Assembly: GCA_038235705.1 (NCBI GenBank)
Contig: JBBSTR010000012.1
Span: forward strand, 1 to 45,580
Length of the DNA stretch: 45,580 nt
Direction: 5' to 3'
From: CANKBT01 sp038235705
Lineage (GTDB): Bacteria; Actinomycetota; Actinomycetes; Mycobacteriales; SCTD01
A program made the translations under genes and the position numbers. A model generated the notes under the pieces. That model was given only the letters and a program-made list of their open reading frames with translations, made no database searches and was not told the origin of the DNA. This document shows, piece by piece, positions 33,918 to 41,854 of this stretch (position 1 is the stretch's first letter; each line of letters begins with the position of its first letter).

Positions 33918-34547
33918 CAGCGGCGCACCGAAGCGGTCGAGCGAGACGATGTCTTCGACCGGGCTGCGGCTGAGCTTGGTGGGGAAGCCCCGCTCGGGGT
34001 AGCCGACGGCCACGCAGGCTGCGGTGATGAAGTTGTCCGGGATCGCGAGCAGCTCGCGCACAGCCGGTTCCTGGATGCACAGCAGCGTCGTGACGGCGGT
34101 GGCCACGCCCTGCTCGCGCAGCGCGAGACAGAGGTTCTGCATCGTCGGGTAGACCGAGGCGCCTCCGACGATCGAGAGCCGCCCGAGCTCGGTGTCGGTT
34201 GGGTGCAGACCGTCGGTCTCCGCGCACAGCACCAGCAGCACAGGCACCTCGGCCAGGTGCTCGGCGAACGCGTCGGCGTCGGTCACCGCCTTGGGCAGGG
34301 CGCCGACCTGCACGTCGCCGGTGGCGATCCCGTCGAAGTAGCCCTTCCACAGCGGCAGGTAGAGGTCGGCGAGCGCCTGCTTGATCGCCGGGTCCCGCAC
34401 CACGATCCACCGGACCGGTTGACGGTTGCCACCCTGCGGCCCAAAGCGAGCCACCTCGAAGGCCTGGCGCAGCACGTCGTCAGGCACCTCCCGGTCCTCG
34501 TAGTAGCGGCAGGTGCCGGTGGTCCGCATCGCCTCGCTGAGCTCCAT
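33903..34547 (-). CDS. Nitroreductase-family FMN oxidoreductase
   Basis: The protein has 214 residues. Typical features are the N-terminal MRTTGTCRYYEDREVPDDVLRQAFEVARFGPQGGNRQPVRW, where R and the GPQGGNRQPVR block bind FMN, then SIVGGASVYPTMQNLCLALREQGV and AACVAVGYPERGFP in the C-terminal half. Family members reduce nitro groups, quinones or enones with NAD(P)H. It is the first gene of the operon with the ligase and TetR, and is divergent from the monooxygenase at 34647. It may act on an unsaturated or aromatic ketone, but this is only inferred. Confidence 0.92.
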   Translation of the reverse strand: MELSEAMRTTGTCRYYEDREVPDDVLRQAFEVARFGPQGGNRQPVRWIVVRDPAIKQALADLYLPLWKGYFDGIATGDVQVGALPKAVTDADAFAEHLAEVPVLLVLCAETDGLHPTDTELGRLSIVGGASVYPTMQNLCLALREQGVATAVTTLLCIQEPAVRELLAIPDNFITAACVAVGYPERGFPTKLSRSPVEDIVSLDRFGAPLFAPA

Positions 34548-34584
34548 CGCGCGTCCGTCCTATCCGTGGTTAGGTTGGTGCCCG

Positions 34585-34594
34585 CAGCATGCTG
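34585..34594. promoter_or_regulatory. 10-base palindrome in the divergent promoter region
   Basis: CAGCATGCTG lies between the nitroreductase and monooxygenase starts. Being central in a divergent promoter, it is a possible operator of the TetR protein encoded in this block. The short length makes this weak. Confidence 0.25.
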
Positions 34595-34646
34595 TGATCT
34601 GAGACACACGTCAAGGCCGGCGCACCGTCCGGCAGGAGGAACGACC

Positions 34647-36545
34647 GTGGCCGAACCGACCCGACCGGACGCGCTCGACCCCGAGCGGCTCGCCGGCGCG
34701 CTGCAGGCCGCCCACCTGCCCACCGCCGTCGCCGTGCTCTTCCAGCTGACCGGGGAACGCCGTTGGCTCGAGCCCCCCTACCGCCCGGGCCGCAGTCGCG
34801 GGCTGGAGGTGGACAACGCGGCAGGCCTGTCCGCCGACGCCCAGCAGGAGCTCCGAGAGGCGCTGCTGCGGGCAGTCGTGGCGTGGGCCGACGGGGCACC
34901 GGTCGCTGTGCCGGAGCCGCGCGGGGACGCCCTCGTCGAGCTGCTTCGCGTCGCGATGGGCGAGCCTGTCCCGTCCGAGTACGAGCCGGTCATGGCGGAG
35001 ATCCTTGCGCCCCCCGCGCCGACCACGCCCGAGCCCGGCGCAGAGCGGCTCAGCGCGCTGGTGATCGGCGCCGGCGTCTCCGGGATGAACGCGGCGATCC
35101 GGCTGCGGGCCCTCGGCGTGCGGGTGACCGTGCTGGAGAAGAACGACGACGTCGGCGGCACCTGGCTGGAGAACGGCTACCCGGGCGCCGGCGTCGACAC
35201 CCCGAGCCACCTGTATTCGCTCTCCTACCACCCGAGAGACTGGGAGACCCACTTCGGCAAGCGCGACGAGGTGCAGGCCTACCTGCGCTCGGTCGCGGAC
35301 GAGCATGACGTACGCCCGATGGTGCATTTCGCGACGGAGGTGGCCCGCGCCGACTGGGACGACGTCTCGAAGGCCTGGACGCTCACGACGACGGCCGGTC
35401 TGGCGTACGAGGCAAACCTGCTGATCAGCGCGACCGGCGTGCTCAACCGGCCGCAGGAGCCGAAGCTGCCGGGGCGAGCCGAGTTCGGGGGGCAGGTGTT
35501 CCACTCCGCCCGGTGGCCGGCGGACCTCGACGTGACCGATCAGCGGGTCGTCGTCGTCGGCACCGGGGCGAGCGCCATGCAGATCGTGCCCGCGATCGTG
35601 GACCGGGTCGCCCGGCTGACGGTGCTCCAGCGCTCACCGCAGTGGATCGCTCCGAACGGTGACTACTTCGCCCCGGTCGGCGACGACGTCCACCTGCTGA
35701 TGCGGGAGGTGCCGTTCTACCGCGAGTGGTATCGCGTGCGACTGGCCTGGACCTTCAACGACAAGGTCCACCCGAGCCTGCAGGTCGACCCGGACTGGAC
35801 CGAGCCGACCCGGTCGGTCAACGCGAGCAACGACGGGCACCGCCGCTTCTTCACGAACTACCTCCAGGAGCAGCTCGCCGGTCGACCGGACCTGGTGGAC
35901 AAGGCCCTGCCGAGCTACCCGGCGTTCGGCAAACGGATGCTGCTGGACAACGGCTGGTTCGCGGCGCTGCGCCGCGATCACGTCGAGCTGGTGACCGAGC
36001 GGGCCGTGGCCTTCACACCCGCCGGGCTCCGGGACAGCGCCGGTGACGAGCACGAGGCGGACGTGATCGTGCTGTGCACCGGCTTCCAGGCCCGCAGCTT
36101 CCTGGCCCCGATGCAGGTCCGTGGGCGCTCCGGGGTCCCGCTGGCCGAGCAGTGGGGGCCGGAAGATGCGACCGCTCACCTGGGGATCACGGTGCCCGAC
36201 TTCCCGAACCTGTTCCTGCTGCTCGGCCCCGGCACGGCGCTCGGCCACGGGGGCAGCGCGATCACGATCAGCGAGTACCAGGTGGACTACCTGGTAGCCA
36301 CGGTCCGCACCCTGGTCCGCGACCGGCTCTCAGCGGTCGAGGTGCGCCCCGAGGTCGCCGAGGACTACACCCGCCGGGTCGACGCCGCACACGCCGCGAT
36401 GATCTGGACGCACCCGGGAATGTCGAACTGGTACCGCAACGCGGCCGGCCGCGTCGTCACGGCGTTGCCGTGGCGGATCGTCGACTACCGCGCCATGACC
36501 CGGGAGCCGGACCTGGCCGAGTTCAGCACGACCCCGGTCCAGTGA
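34647..36545 (+). CDS. Type I Baeyer-Villiger monooxygenase, HAPMO-like with N-terminal extension
   Basis: The protein has 632 residues. The GTG has a strong AGGAGG ribosome site 7 bases upstream. Residues 1 to ~130 form an extra N-terminal domain, as in 4-hydroxyacetophenone monooxygenase (about 640 residues). The FAD Rossmann motif is GAGVSG at 141-146, followed by GGTWLENGYPGAGVDTPSHLY. The Baeyer-Villiger fingerprint FGGQVFHSARWP is at 280-291, and the NADPH-binding VVVVGTGASAMQ follows. Enzymes of this class insert oxygen next to a ketone carbonyl to give an ester. It is divergent from the nitroreductase-ligase-TetR operon, which suggests a shared catabolic route. An aryl-alkyl ketone substrate is a guess based on family. 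Confidence 0.94.
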   Translation: MAEPTRPDALDPERLAGALQAAHLPTAVAVLFQLTGERRWLEPPYRPGRSRGLEVDNAAGLSADAQQELREALLRAVVAWADGAPVAVPEPRGDALVELLRVAMGEPVPSEYEPVMAEILAPPAPTTPEPGAERLSALVIGAGVSGMNAAIRLRALGVRVTVLEKNDDVGGTWLENGYPGAGVDTPSHLYSLSYHPRDWETHFGKRDEVQAYLRSVADEHDVRPMVHFATEVARADWDDVSKAWTLTTTAGLAYEANLLISATGVLNRPQEPKLPGRAEFGGQVFHSARWPADLDVTDQRVVVVGTGASAMQIVPAIVDRVARLTVLQRSPQWIAPNGDYFAPVGDDVHLLMREVPFYREWYRVRLAWTFNDKVHPSLQVDPDWTEPTRSVNASNDGHRRFFTNYLQEQLAGRPDLVDKALPSYPAFGKRMLLDNGWFAALRRDHVELVTERAVAFTPAGLRDSAGDEHEADVIVLCTGFQARSFLAPMQVRGRSGVPLAEQWGPEDATAHLGITVPDFPNLFLLLGPGTALGHGGSAITISEYQVDYLVATVRTLVRDRLSAVEVRPEVAEDYTRRVDAAHAAMIWTHPGMSNWYRNAAGRVVTALPWRIVDYRAMTREPDLAEFSTTPVQ

Positions 36546-36551
36546 CTCCCC

Positions 36552-36599
36552 GACGTTGGTGATCTTGGCGCCGAAACGCCGGCCAAGATCACCAACGTC
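36552..36599. terminator. Palindromic element, copy B (18-bp perfect stem)
   Basis: GACGTTGGTGATCTTGGC (36552-36569) pairs perfectly with GCCAAGATCACCAACGTC (36582-36599), around a 12-base loop. It lies between the convergent ends of the monooxygenase (36545) and carbonic anhydrase (36600) genes, so a bidirectional terminator is likely. It shares a 36-base core with copy C. Confidence 0.8.
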
Positions 36600-37091
36600 C
36601 TAGGCGACCTCGCGCAACGTCCCGTCTGTCACGTCGTAGACGAAACCGCGCACGGAGCCCTTGAGCGGGATCGACGGCTCGGCATGGATCCGCGAGATGC
36701 TCTGCCTCACGTCGACATCGAGATCGGTGAACGACTCCGCCGCCCAAGCGGGCTTGATCCCGGTGTCGTCCAGGATCTGCTGCCTGAAGGCGTCGTCGGT
36801 GAAGGTCAGCATCCCGCAGTCGGTGTGGTGGATCAGGATGATCTCGGTGGTGCCGAGCAGGCGCTGACTGATCGCGAGCGAGCGCAGCTCGTCCTGCGTG
36901 ACGACACCGCCCGCGTTCCGGATCACGTGCGCGTCGCCCTCGGCCAGACCCAGCAGGCCGTACGGGTTGAGCCGCGCATCCATGCAGGCCAGGACGGCGA
37001 CATGCTTCGCCGGCGGCAGCGGGAGCGATCCCTTGTCGAAGGACGCGGCGTAGGTCTGGGCGTTCGCGAGCAGGTCGTCGGTGACGGTCAT
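36600..37091 (-). CDS. Beta-class carbonic anhydrase (Rv1284-like)
   Basis: This 163-residue zinc enzyme interconverts CO2 and bicarbonate. The ATG at 37091 has AAGGAG six bases upstream; a longer frame exists but has no start signal. CMDARLNPYG at 36-45 holds the catalytic Cys-Asp-Arg triad, and HHTDC at 88-92 supplies the other zinc ligands. SLAISQRLLGT and FVYDVTDGTL are also typical. The whole protein resembles the short M. tuberculosis enzyme Rv1284 (163 residues), as I recall. In M. tuberculosis a different carbonic-anhydrase-like gene (Rv3273) lies near fadE25. Bicarbonate for the acyl-CoA carboxylase further on is a plausible use, but not shown. Confidence 0.95.
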   Translation of the reverse strand: MTVTDDLLANAQTYAASFDKGSLPLPPAKHVAVLACMDARLNPYGLLGLAEGDAHVIRNAGGVVTQDELRSLAISQRLLGTTEIILIHHTDCGMLTFTDDAFRQQILDDTGIKPAWAAESFTDLDVDVRQSISRIHAEPSIPLKGSVRGFVYDVTDGTLREVA

Positions 37092-37159
37092 GAAAACTCC
37101 TTGAGGTCGCGGGGAGGACGTCCGGGACCGCACGACAGGAGGAACCCTCCCGGGAGCCG

Positions 37160-37252
37160 TCAGTGCAGAGAAGGACGGCAGTCCGCACGGCCCCGTCGAC
37201 ACAGCTCGTCGGCATGCAACGCGCGCCGGGAGTCCCAGAACGCGTCGAGCAT
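37160..37252 (-). CDS. Possible 30-codon leader ORF upstream of carbonic anhydrase
   Basis: An ATG opens MLDAFWDSRRALHADELCRR, then GRADCRPSLH and TGA, 69 bases before the carbonic anhydrase start. It has no clear ribosome site. The LHADELCRRGRADC part loosely recalls the HVDLCR-x-SAxC pattern of actinobacterial cysteine leader peptides. This is only a weak resemblance; it may be non-coding. Confidence 0.25.
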   Translation of the reverse strand: MLDAFWDSRRALHADELCRRGRADCRPSLH

Positions 37253-37289
37253 CAACCGGGGCACGTTGAGACCCTGCCACACCTTGCTT

Positions 37290-37327
37290 CGGTGATCTTG
37301 GCGCCGAAACGCCGGCCAAGATCACCG
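37290..37327. terminator. Palindromic element, copy C
   Basis: CGGTGATCTTGGC (37290-37302) pairs with GCCAAGATCACCG (37315-37327). The 12-base loop is the same as in copy B (GCCGAAACGCCG). It begins 6 bases past the end of purE on the minus strand, so it likely terminates purK-purE transcription. Confidence 0.78.
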
Positions 37328-37332
37328 ACGTT

Positions 37333-37811
<479 letters not shown>

Positions 37812-37824
<13 letters not shown>

Positions 37825-38969
37825 CGGCCGTCCCTCAGATGAGCGGCACCCTCGGTGGCGCGGCGGCGGGTCTCGGCGAGGTCGTCCCCGAGCGCGGTGA
37901 CGTGCCCGATCTTGCGGCCCGGACGCACCTGCTTGCCGTACAGGTGGACCTTGAGCCCCGGGTCGCGCCCCCACAGCATGTGCAGCCGACGGTCGAGGTC
38001 CGGCTCGCCCTCGCCGCCGAGCACGTTGGCCATCACGACCCACGGTGCGGTCAGCGAGGTGGTGCCCATCGGGTAGTCGAGCACCGCTCGAAGGTGCTGC
38101 TCGAACTGCGAGGTCCGCGCACCCTCGATCGTCCAGTGGCCGCTGTTGTGCGGACGCATCGCCAGCTCGTTGACGACCAGCCCGTCCGCGGTCTCGAACA
38201 GCTCGACGGCCAGCAGCCCGACCACGTCCAGCTCGTCGGCCAGCCGCAGCGCCAGCTGCTGGGCCTCTGTCGCGGCGTCCTCGGAGAGCCCGGGCGCGGG
38301 GGCGACGACCTCGACGCAGATCCCGTCCTGCTGCACCGTCTCGACGACCGGGTAGGCGGCGCCCTGACCGCCGGGCGATCGGGCGACGAGCGCCGCCAGC
38401 TCACGGACGATCTCCACCTTCTCCTCGGCCATCAGCCGGATCCCGGCCTCGAGCAGCTCGCGGGCCTGGGCGGTGTCCTCCACGACCCAGACCCCGCGCC
38501 CGTCGTAGCCGCCGGTCGCTGCCTTGAGCACCAGGGGCCAGCCGACCCGCGCGGCGAACCCCTCGACGTCACGCAGGCAGGCGACCGGGGTGAACGCCGG
38601 GACCCGGATCCCCATGCCCGCCAGCCGCTCGCGCATGACGAGCTTGTCCTGTGCGTGCCGCAGCGCACGGCTGCCGGGGAGCACGGTGTGACCGGCCTCC
38701 TCGAGCGCGCGTACGAGGTCCTCCGGCACATGCTCGTGGTCGAAGGTCGTGACCTCGTTCTCGGCCGCGAAGGCCATCAGGCTCGGCAAGCTCTCGTGGT
38801 TGCCGACGACGACCCCGTGGGCGACCAGGGCGGCGCTGTCGTGGGCCTCGTCGGCAAGCACCCGCAAAGACAGCCCGAGCCCGATCGCCGCCTGGTGCGT
38901 CATCCGGGACAGCTGCCCGCCACCGATCATGCCGACGACGGGAAGCCCGGTCGATGCCCTCAGCGTCAC
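37812..38969 (-). CDS. purK: 5-(carboxyamino)imidazole ribonucleotide synthase PurK
   Basis: This 385-residue ATP-grasp enzyme makes N5-CAIR from AIR, bicarbonate and ATP. The N-terminal PVVGMIGGGQLSRM, TTFDHEHVP, and the ATP-grasp blocks LVLKAATGGYDGRGVWVV, AEEKVEIVRELA and VNELAMRPHNSGHWTIEG are typical. PurE, encoded downstream, consumes its unstable product. The GTG start at 38969 lies 11 bases from the phosphatase stop. A TAGCGT box overlapping that stop may give purK its own promoter. Confidence 0.97.
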
Positions 38970-38977
38970 GAGACTGA

Positions 38978-38983
38978 ACGCTA
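38978..38983 (-). promoter_or_regulatory. Candidate -10 box TAGCGT overlapping the phosphatase stop
   Basis: On the minus strand TAGCGT is followed by 8 bases and the purK GTG at 38969. Its TAG is the stop codon of the gene at 38981. The pattern equals the one at 9440. No -35 box was seen. Confidence 0.3.
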
Positions 38984-39832
38984 GCGGGAGGTGCCCACGA
39001 GGCGGGCGGCGAGGCGGGCGACGGTCTCCTCGTCGACCCCGAGGCTCATCGCGAGCCCGTGCACCCCGCCGTACTCGGCGTCGACCGTGTCGAGGAAGCG
39101 CTCCATCGACGATGCCTGCGGCATGATCGCGTCGACCGTGACGTCGGCCAGGTCGTCGCCGTAGGTGCCGGAGCCCTGAAGACTCCTCAGCACGTCGTCG
39201 ATCCGGTCCGCCGAGGCTGCGTAGTCCGCGACGACAGCCTCGCGGGTCACCCCGGCCAGCGACAGGGCGAGCGCCACGACCGTCCCCGTGCGGTCCTTGC
39301 CGGCGGCGCAGTGCACCAGGACGGGCCCCGAAGCCGGGTCGGCGATGACCCGGATCGCCTCCGCGAGGTTGTCCGGCAGGTCACGGATGTAGCCCAGGTA
39401 GGGCCCCGTCATGTCGTTCCGGTCGTCCGGGTCCACCTGCCACCTGTCGCGGCTGACCGGGGTGGACGGCCGCGTCGGGACGGCCTGCTCGATCACCTTG
39501 CTGACCCTGTCGACCTCGTCCTCGTCGCTCTCGCCCCGGTTGTGCGGGATCAAGGTCAGCTCGCGGTGCGCGACCTTGTCGGCCAGCACCGTCGGCCCCT
39601 CGAGGTGCCGCTCGGCGTCGGTGCGCAGGTCCAGCACCGTGCCGAGCCTGAGCCCCTCGAGGAGGACCTTCACGTCCCCCGGGGTGGCCCGCTGCAGGTT
39701 GCCGCTGCGCAGCAGCACGCCGGACCTCGTGGTCCGCCCGTCGATCGTCGGCAGCCCGCCGACGTCACGCGCGTTCGCGACCCCTTCCAGCTCGATCCAG
39801 GCGGGGACGTACGGGCGGTTGTCATCAGTCAC
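38981..39832 (-). CDS. Tyrosine-protein phosphatase, PtpB-like
   Basis: The protein has 283 residues. The catalytic P-loop HCAAGKDRTG, with the nucleophile Cys near 175, has the extended GKDRTG form found in PtpB/lipid-phosphatase-like enzymes. The N-terminal GVANARDVGGLPTIDGRTTRSGVLLRSGNL and LGTVLDLRTDAER blocks are typical of this family, as in M. tuberculosis Rv0153c. The C-terminal region has DYAASADRID. It may dephosphorylate tyrosine or phosphoinositide substrates. It precedes purK on the same strand with an 11-base gap. The GTG start leaves a 50-base divergent gap to the GtrA gene. It is not part of the M. tuberculosis neighbourhood I recall. Confidence 0.92.
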   Translation of the reverse strand: MTDDNRPYVPAWIELEGVANARDVGGLPTIDGRTTRSGVLLRSGNLQRATPGDVKVLLEGLRLGTVLDLRTDAERHLEGPTVLADKVAHRELTLIPHNRGESDEDEVDRVSKVIEQAVPTRPSTPVSRDRWQVDPDDRNDMTGPYLGYIRDLPDNLAEAIRVIADPASGPVLVHCAAGKDRTGTVVALALSLAGVTREAVVADYAASADRIDDVLRSLQGSGTYGDDLADVTVDAIMPQASSMERFLDTVDAEYGGVHGLAMSLGVDEETVARLAARLVGTSR

Positions 39833-39870
39833 CGTGCGAGCGTGCCACGACGCGACGGCTCGCTGCGACC

Positions 39871-39876
39871 TAGCCT
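39871..39876 (+). promoter_or_regulatory. Candidate -10 box TAGCCT, 6 bases before the GtrA GTG
   Basis: TAGCCT ends 6 bases before the GTG at 39883, with no ribosome site in between. This suits a leaderless transcript in the 50-base divergent gap. Confidence 0.38.
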
Positions 39877-39882
39877 TGGCTC

Positions 39883-40317
39883 GTGACGGTCGGGGTGGTC
39901 GACAGGGTGCGTGGCGCGCTGCCCGAGCTGATGAAGTTCGGGCTCGTCGGGCTGGCGAGCCTGATCATCGACCTGGCGGTCTTCAACCTGCTGCTGCACA
40001 CCGTGATGCCCGACAAGCCGCTCACGGCGAAGGCGATCTCGGCCGTGGTGTCGACCACCAACGCGTTCGTGCTCAACCGGCAGTGGTCGTTCAACGCACG
40101 GTCCAAGCGGGCGCTGCACCGGGAGTACGTCGAGTTCTTCGTGATCAACGCCGGGGGGCTCGCGATCGCGCTGGTGTGCCTCGGGTTCTCGCACTACGTG
40201 CTGGACCTGACGAGCCGGCTCGCCGACAACGTGGCCTCGTACGGATTCGGGCTGGTGCTCGGCACGGCCTTTCGGTTCTGGGGCTACCGCAAGTGGGTCT
40301 GGGCTCACACCGACTGA
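39883..40317 (+). CDS. GtrA-family membrane protein
   Basis: The protein has 144 residues with four predicted membrane segments. The GtrA signature is clear: ELMKFGLVGLASLIIDLAVF, then NAFVLNRQWSFN and the C-terminal FGLVLGTAFRFWGYRKWVW. GtrA proteins are thought to help flip polyprenyl-linked sugars or act in teichoic acid and arabinogalactan assembly. In M. tuberculosis the matching gene (Rv3277) is beside purK, as here. This links the right half to envelope glycan assembly as well. It is divergent from the phosphatase gene and probably monocistronic. Confidence 0.92.
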   Translation: MTVGVVDRVRGALPELMKFGLVGLASLIIDLAVFNLLLHTVMPDKPLTAKAISAVVSTTNAFVLNRQWSFNARSKRALHREYVEFFVINAGGLAIALVCLGFSHYVLDLTSRLADNVASYGFGLVLGTAFRFWGYRKWVWAHTD

Positions 40318-40322
40318 CCGTT

Positions 40323-40390
40323 CATGATCACCGGGGCGTAGGCGTCGCGACACGCCGGCGAGTCGCGACGTCCAGTCCCTCTTGATCATG
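40323..40390. repeat. Compound palindrome downstream of GtrA
   Basis: CATGATCA (40323-40330) pairs with TGATCATG (40383-40390). Inside, the palindrome GTCGCGAC occurs twice (40344-40351, 40362-40369). It may terminate the GtrA transcript and is distantly like the TGATC-containing elements at 31646, 36552 and 37290. Confidence 0.5.
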
Positions 40391-40512
40391 TCCTGGCCGG
40401 GCCGTGGGGACGCAACCCCGAGAAAGTCTGGCTGATCGACCCGCCCGAGGGCCGGCACGACCCGTCCGATGGGCTGGCGCAGCTCCCGGGGCCGGCAGCC
40501 CGTTCACCGTGA
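40342..40512 (+). pseudogene. Possible C-terminal coding remnant
   Basis: An open stretch without a usable start codon reads GPWGRNPEKVWLIDPPEGRH, then DPSDGLAQLPGPAARSP and TGA. Its third positions are about 85% G or C, as in real genes here. I do not recognise a family. It could be the tail of a lost gene or chance. The rest of the 257-base gap to 40575 holds the compound palindrome and nothing else I can name. Confidence 0.25.
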
Positions 40513-40574
40513 GACGCGGCCGAGCGCACCCCGGGTGACCGGGCTGCTGCCCGTCACGCCGGAAAGCGCTCCCG

Positions 40575-41069
40575 TCAACCGGTCAGCTGAGCGACGGCCT
40601 CGGTGACCGCCGGGTCGTCCGGCGCGGTCAGGGGACGGAACCGGGCGCGGACCTCGCCGTCGGCGCCGACCAGCCACTTCTCGAAGTTCCACTGCACGTC
40701 TCCTGCGGCACCCTCGGCGTCGGGAACGGCGGTGAGCGCATCGAACAACGGCGACCGACCCTCACCGTCCACGGGGTTGACGTTGGTCTTGGCGAGCATC
40801 GGAAAGCTCACCCCGTAGGTGGCGCTGCAGAACTCGGCGATCTCCTCGGCAGTGCCGGGCTCCTGTCCGTTGAACTGGTTGCACGGCACGCCCACGACGG
40901 TGAGCCCTGCGGTCTGCGCGTGCAGCGCCTCGAGCTGGGTGTATTGCGGCGTCAACCCGCATCTGCTCGCGACGTTCACCAGCAGCAGGGCACCCCCGTC
41001 CGCCAGCTCGCCGAGCGTCGTAGCGTCCCCGCTGAGCGTGGTCAGCGGCAGGGTCATCAGGTCGGTCAT
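40575..41069 (-). CDS. Glutathione peroxidase-family thiol peroxidase
   Basis: The protein has 164 residues. Blocks: LLLVNVASRCGLTPQYTQLE with the peroxidatic Cys37; VGVPCNQFNGQEPG with Gln69; and WNFEKWLV with Trp127 and Asn128. Together these give the Cys-Gln-Trp-Asn site of the family. Cysteine takes the place of selenocysteine. In bacteria these enzymes usually use thioredoxin rather than glutathione to reduce peroxides. The ATG at 41069 was chosen; a second in-frame ATG is four codons on. It lies 20 bases after the birA stop on the same strand and may be cotranscribed with birA. It is not part of the M. tuberculosis neighbourhood I recall. Confidence 0.94.
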   Translation of the reverse strand: MTDLMTLPLTTLSGDATTLGELADGGALLLVNVASRCGLTPQYTQLEALHAQTAGLTVVGVPCNQFNGQEPGTAEEIAEFCSATYGVSFPMLAKTNVNPVDGEGRSPLFDALTAVPDAEGAAGDVQWNFEKWLVGADGEVRARFRPLTAPDDPAVTEAVAQLTG

Positions 41070-41089
41070 GCGCCGACGGTAGCCCCGGG

Positions 41090-41824
41090 TCAGCCGCCCG
41101 GCCGCAGGTGCGTGACGTCGCCGGCGGCGTACGGCACCCCGTCCACGACGAGGCGTCCGTCGTCGTCGACGGCGTCTGCCGTGCCCTGGACGACCCGGTC
41201 GCCGGGCAGCAGCAGCGACACGGCGGCCCCGATCGTGCTGCACAGCGCCCGGTATCCCCCCGGGGCACGTTCCACCATCACGGCATCGAGGTTGCGCAGC
41301 AGCGCGCGCAGCAGCGGGTCCCGGTCGGTGATCGAGCCGCCGGCGAGCAGCACGGACGTCGCGTCCGGCCGGGGCAGCTCGTGCTCCCGGGTCGTGACGT
41401 TGAGGCCGATCCCGAGGACGACCTTGTCGCCGACCCGCTCGGCGAGCAGACCCGCGATCTTGCGTCCGTCGACCAGCACGTCGTTGGGCCACTTGAGGAA
41501 GGTCTCCAGGCCAGCCGTCTCGCGCAGCGTCCTTGCGACGGCGACGCCCGCCCACAACGGCACCCAGGAGGAGGTCTCCGCGAGCAGCATGCTGACCGTC
41601 AGCCCGGCCCGCGGCGGCGAGAGCCACTGCCGGTCCAGGCGGCCCCGGCCGGCGGTCTGTTCCTCCGCCACGACGACGAGGCCCTCCGGCTCGCCCGCCC
41701 GGGCAGCCACGACGGCGTTCGTCGAACCGGCCTCCGGGACCACCTCGACCCGCCAGCCGTCCGGGGCCAGCGCTCGGGCCAGGGCGGGTCCGTGGAGCGG
41801 GGGGCGGTCGAGGTCCTCGTACAT
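41090..41824 (-). CDS. birA: Biotin-[acetyl-CoA-carboxylase] ligase BirA
   Basis: This 244-residue protein attaches biotin to carboxyl carrier proteins. It contains the biotinyl-AMP-binding loop AGRGRLDRQWLSPP, the catalytic lysine block FLKWPNDVLVDGRKIAGLLAE, and VVLGIGLNVTT. The C-terminal SH3-like domain covers LLLPGDRVVQGTADAVDDDGRLVV. There is no N-terminal helix-turn-helix, so it is a class I ligase without repressor function. It is divergent from accD across 30 bases, as in M. tuberculosis (birA beside accD5), and serves the biotin-dependent carboxylase. Confidence 0.96.
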   Translation of the reverse strand: MYEDLDRPPLHGPALARALAPDGWRVEVVPEAGSTNAVVAARAGEPEGLVVVAEEQTAGRGRLDRQWLSPPRAGLTVSMLLAETSSWVPLWAGVAVARTLRETAGLETFLKWPNDVLVDGRKIAGLLAERVGDKVVLGIGLNVTTREHELPRPDATSVLLAGGSITDRDPLLRALLRNLDAVMVERAPGGYRALCSTIGAAVSLLLPGDRVVQGTADAVDDDGRLVVDGVPYAAGDVTHLRPGG

Positions 41825-41841
41825 GCACCCATCCTCCCCGA

Positions 41842-41847
41842 TACTCT
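41842..41847 (+). promoter_or_regulatory. Candidate -10 box TACTCT, 7 bases before the accD GTG
   Basis: TACTCT ends 7 bases before the GTG at 41855, in the 30-base gap with divergent birA. There is no ribosome site between, so a leaderless accD-accE transcript is likely. Confidence 0.45.
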
Positions 41848-41854
41848 CTGGCCC

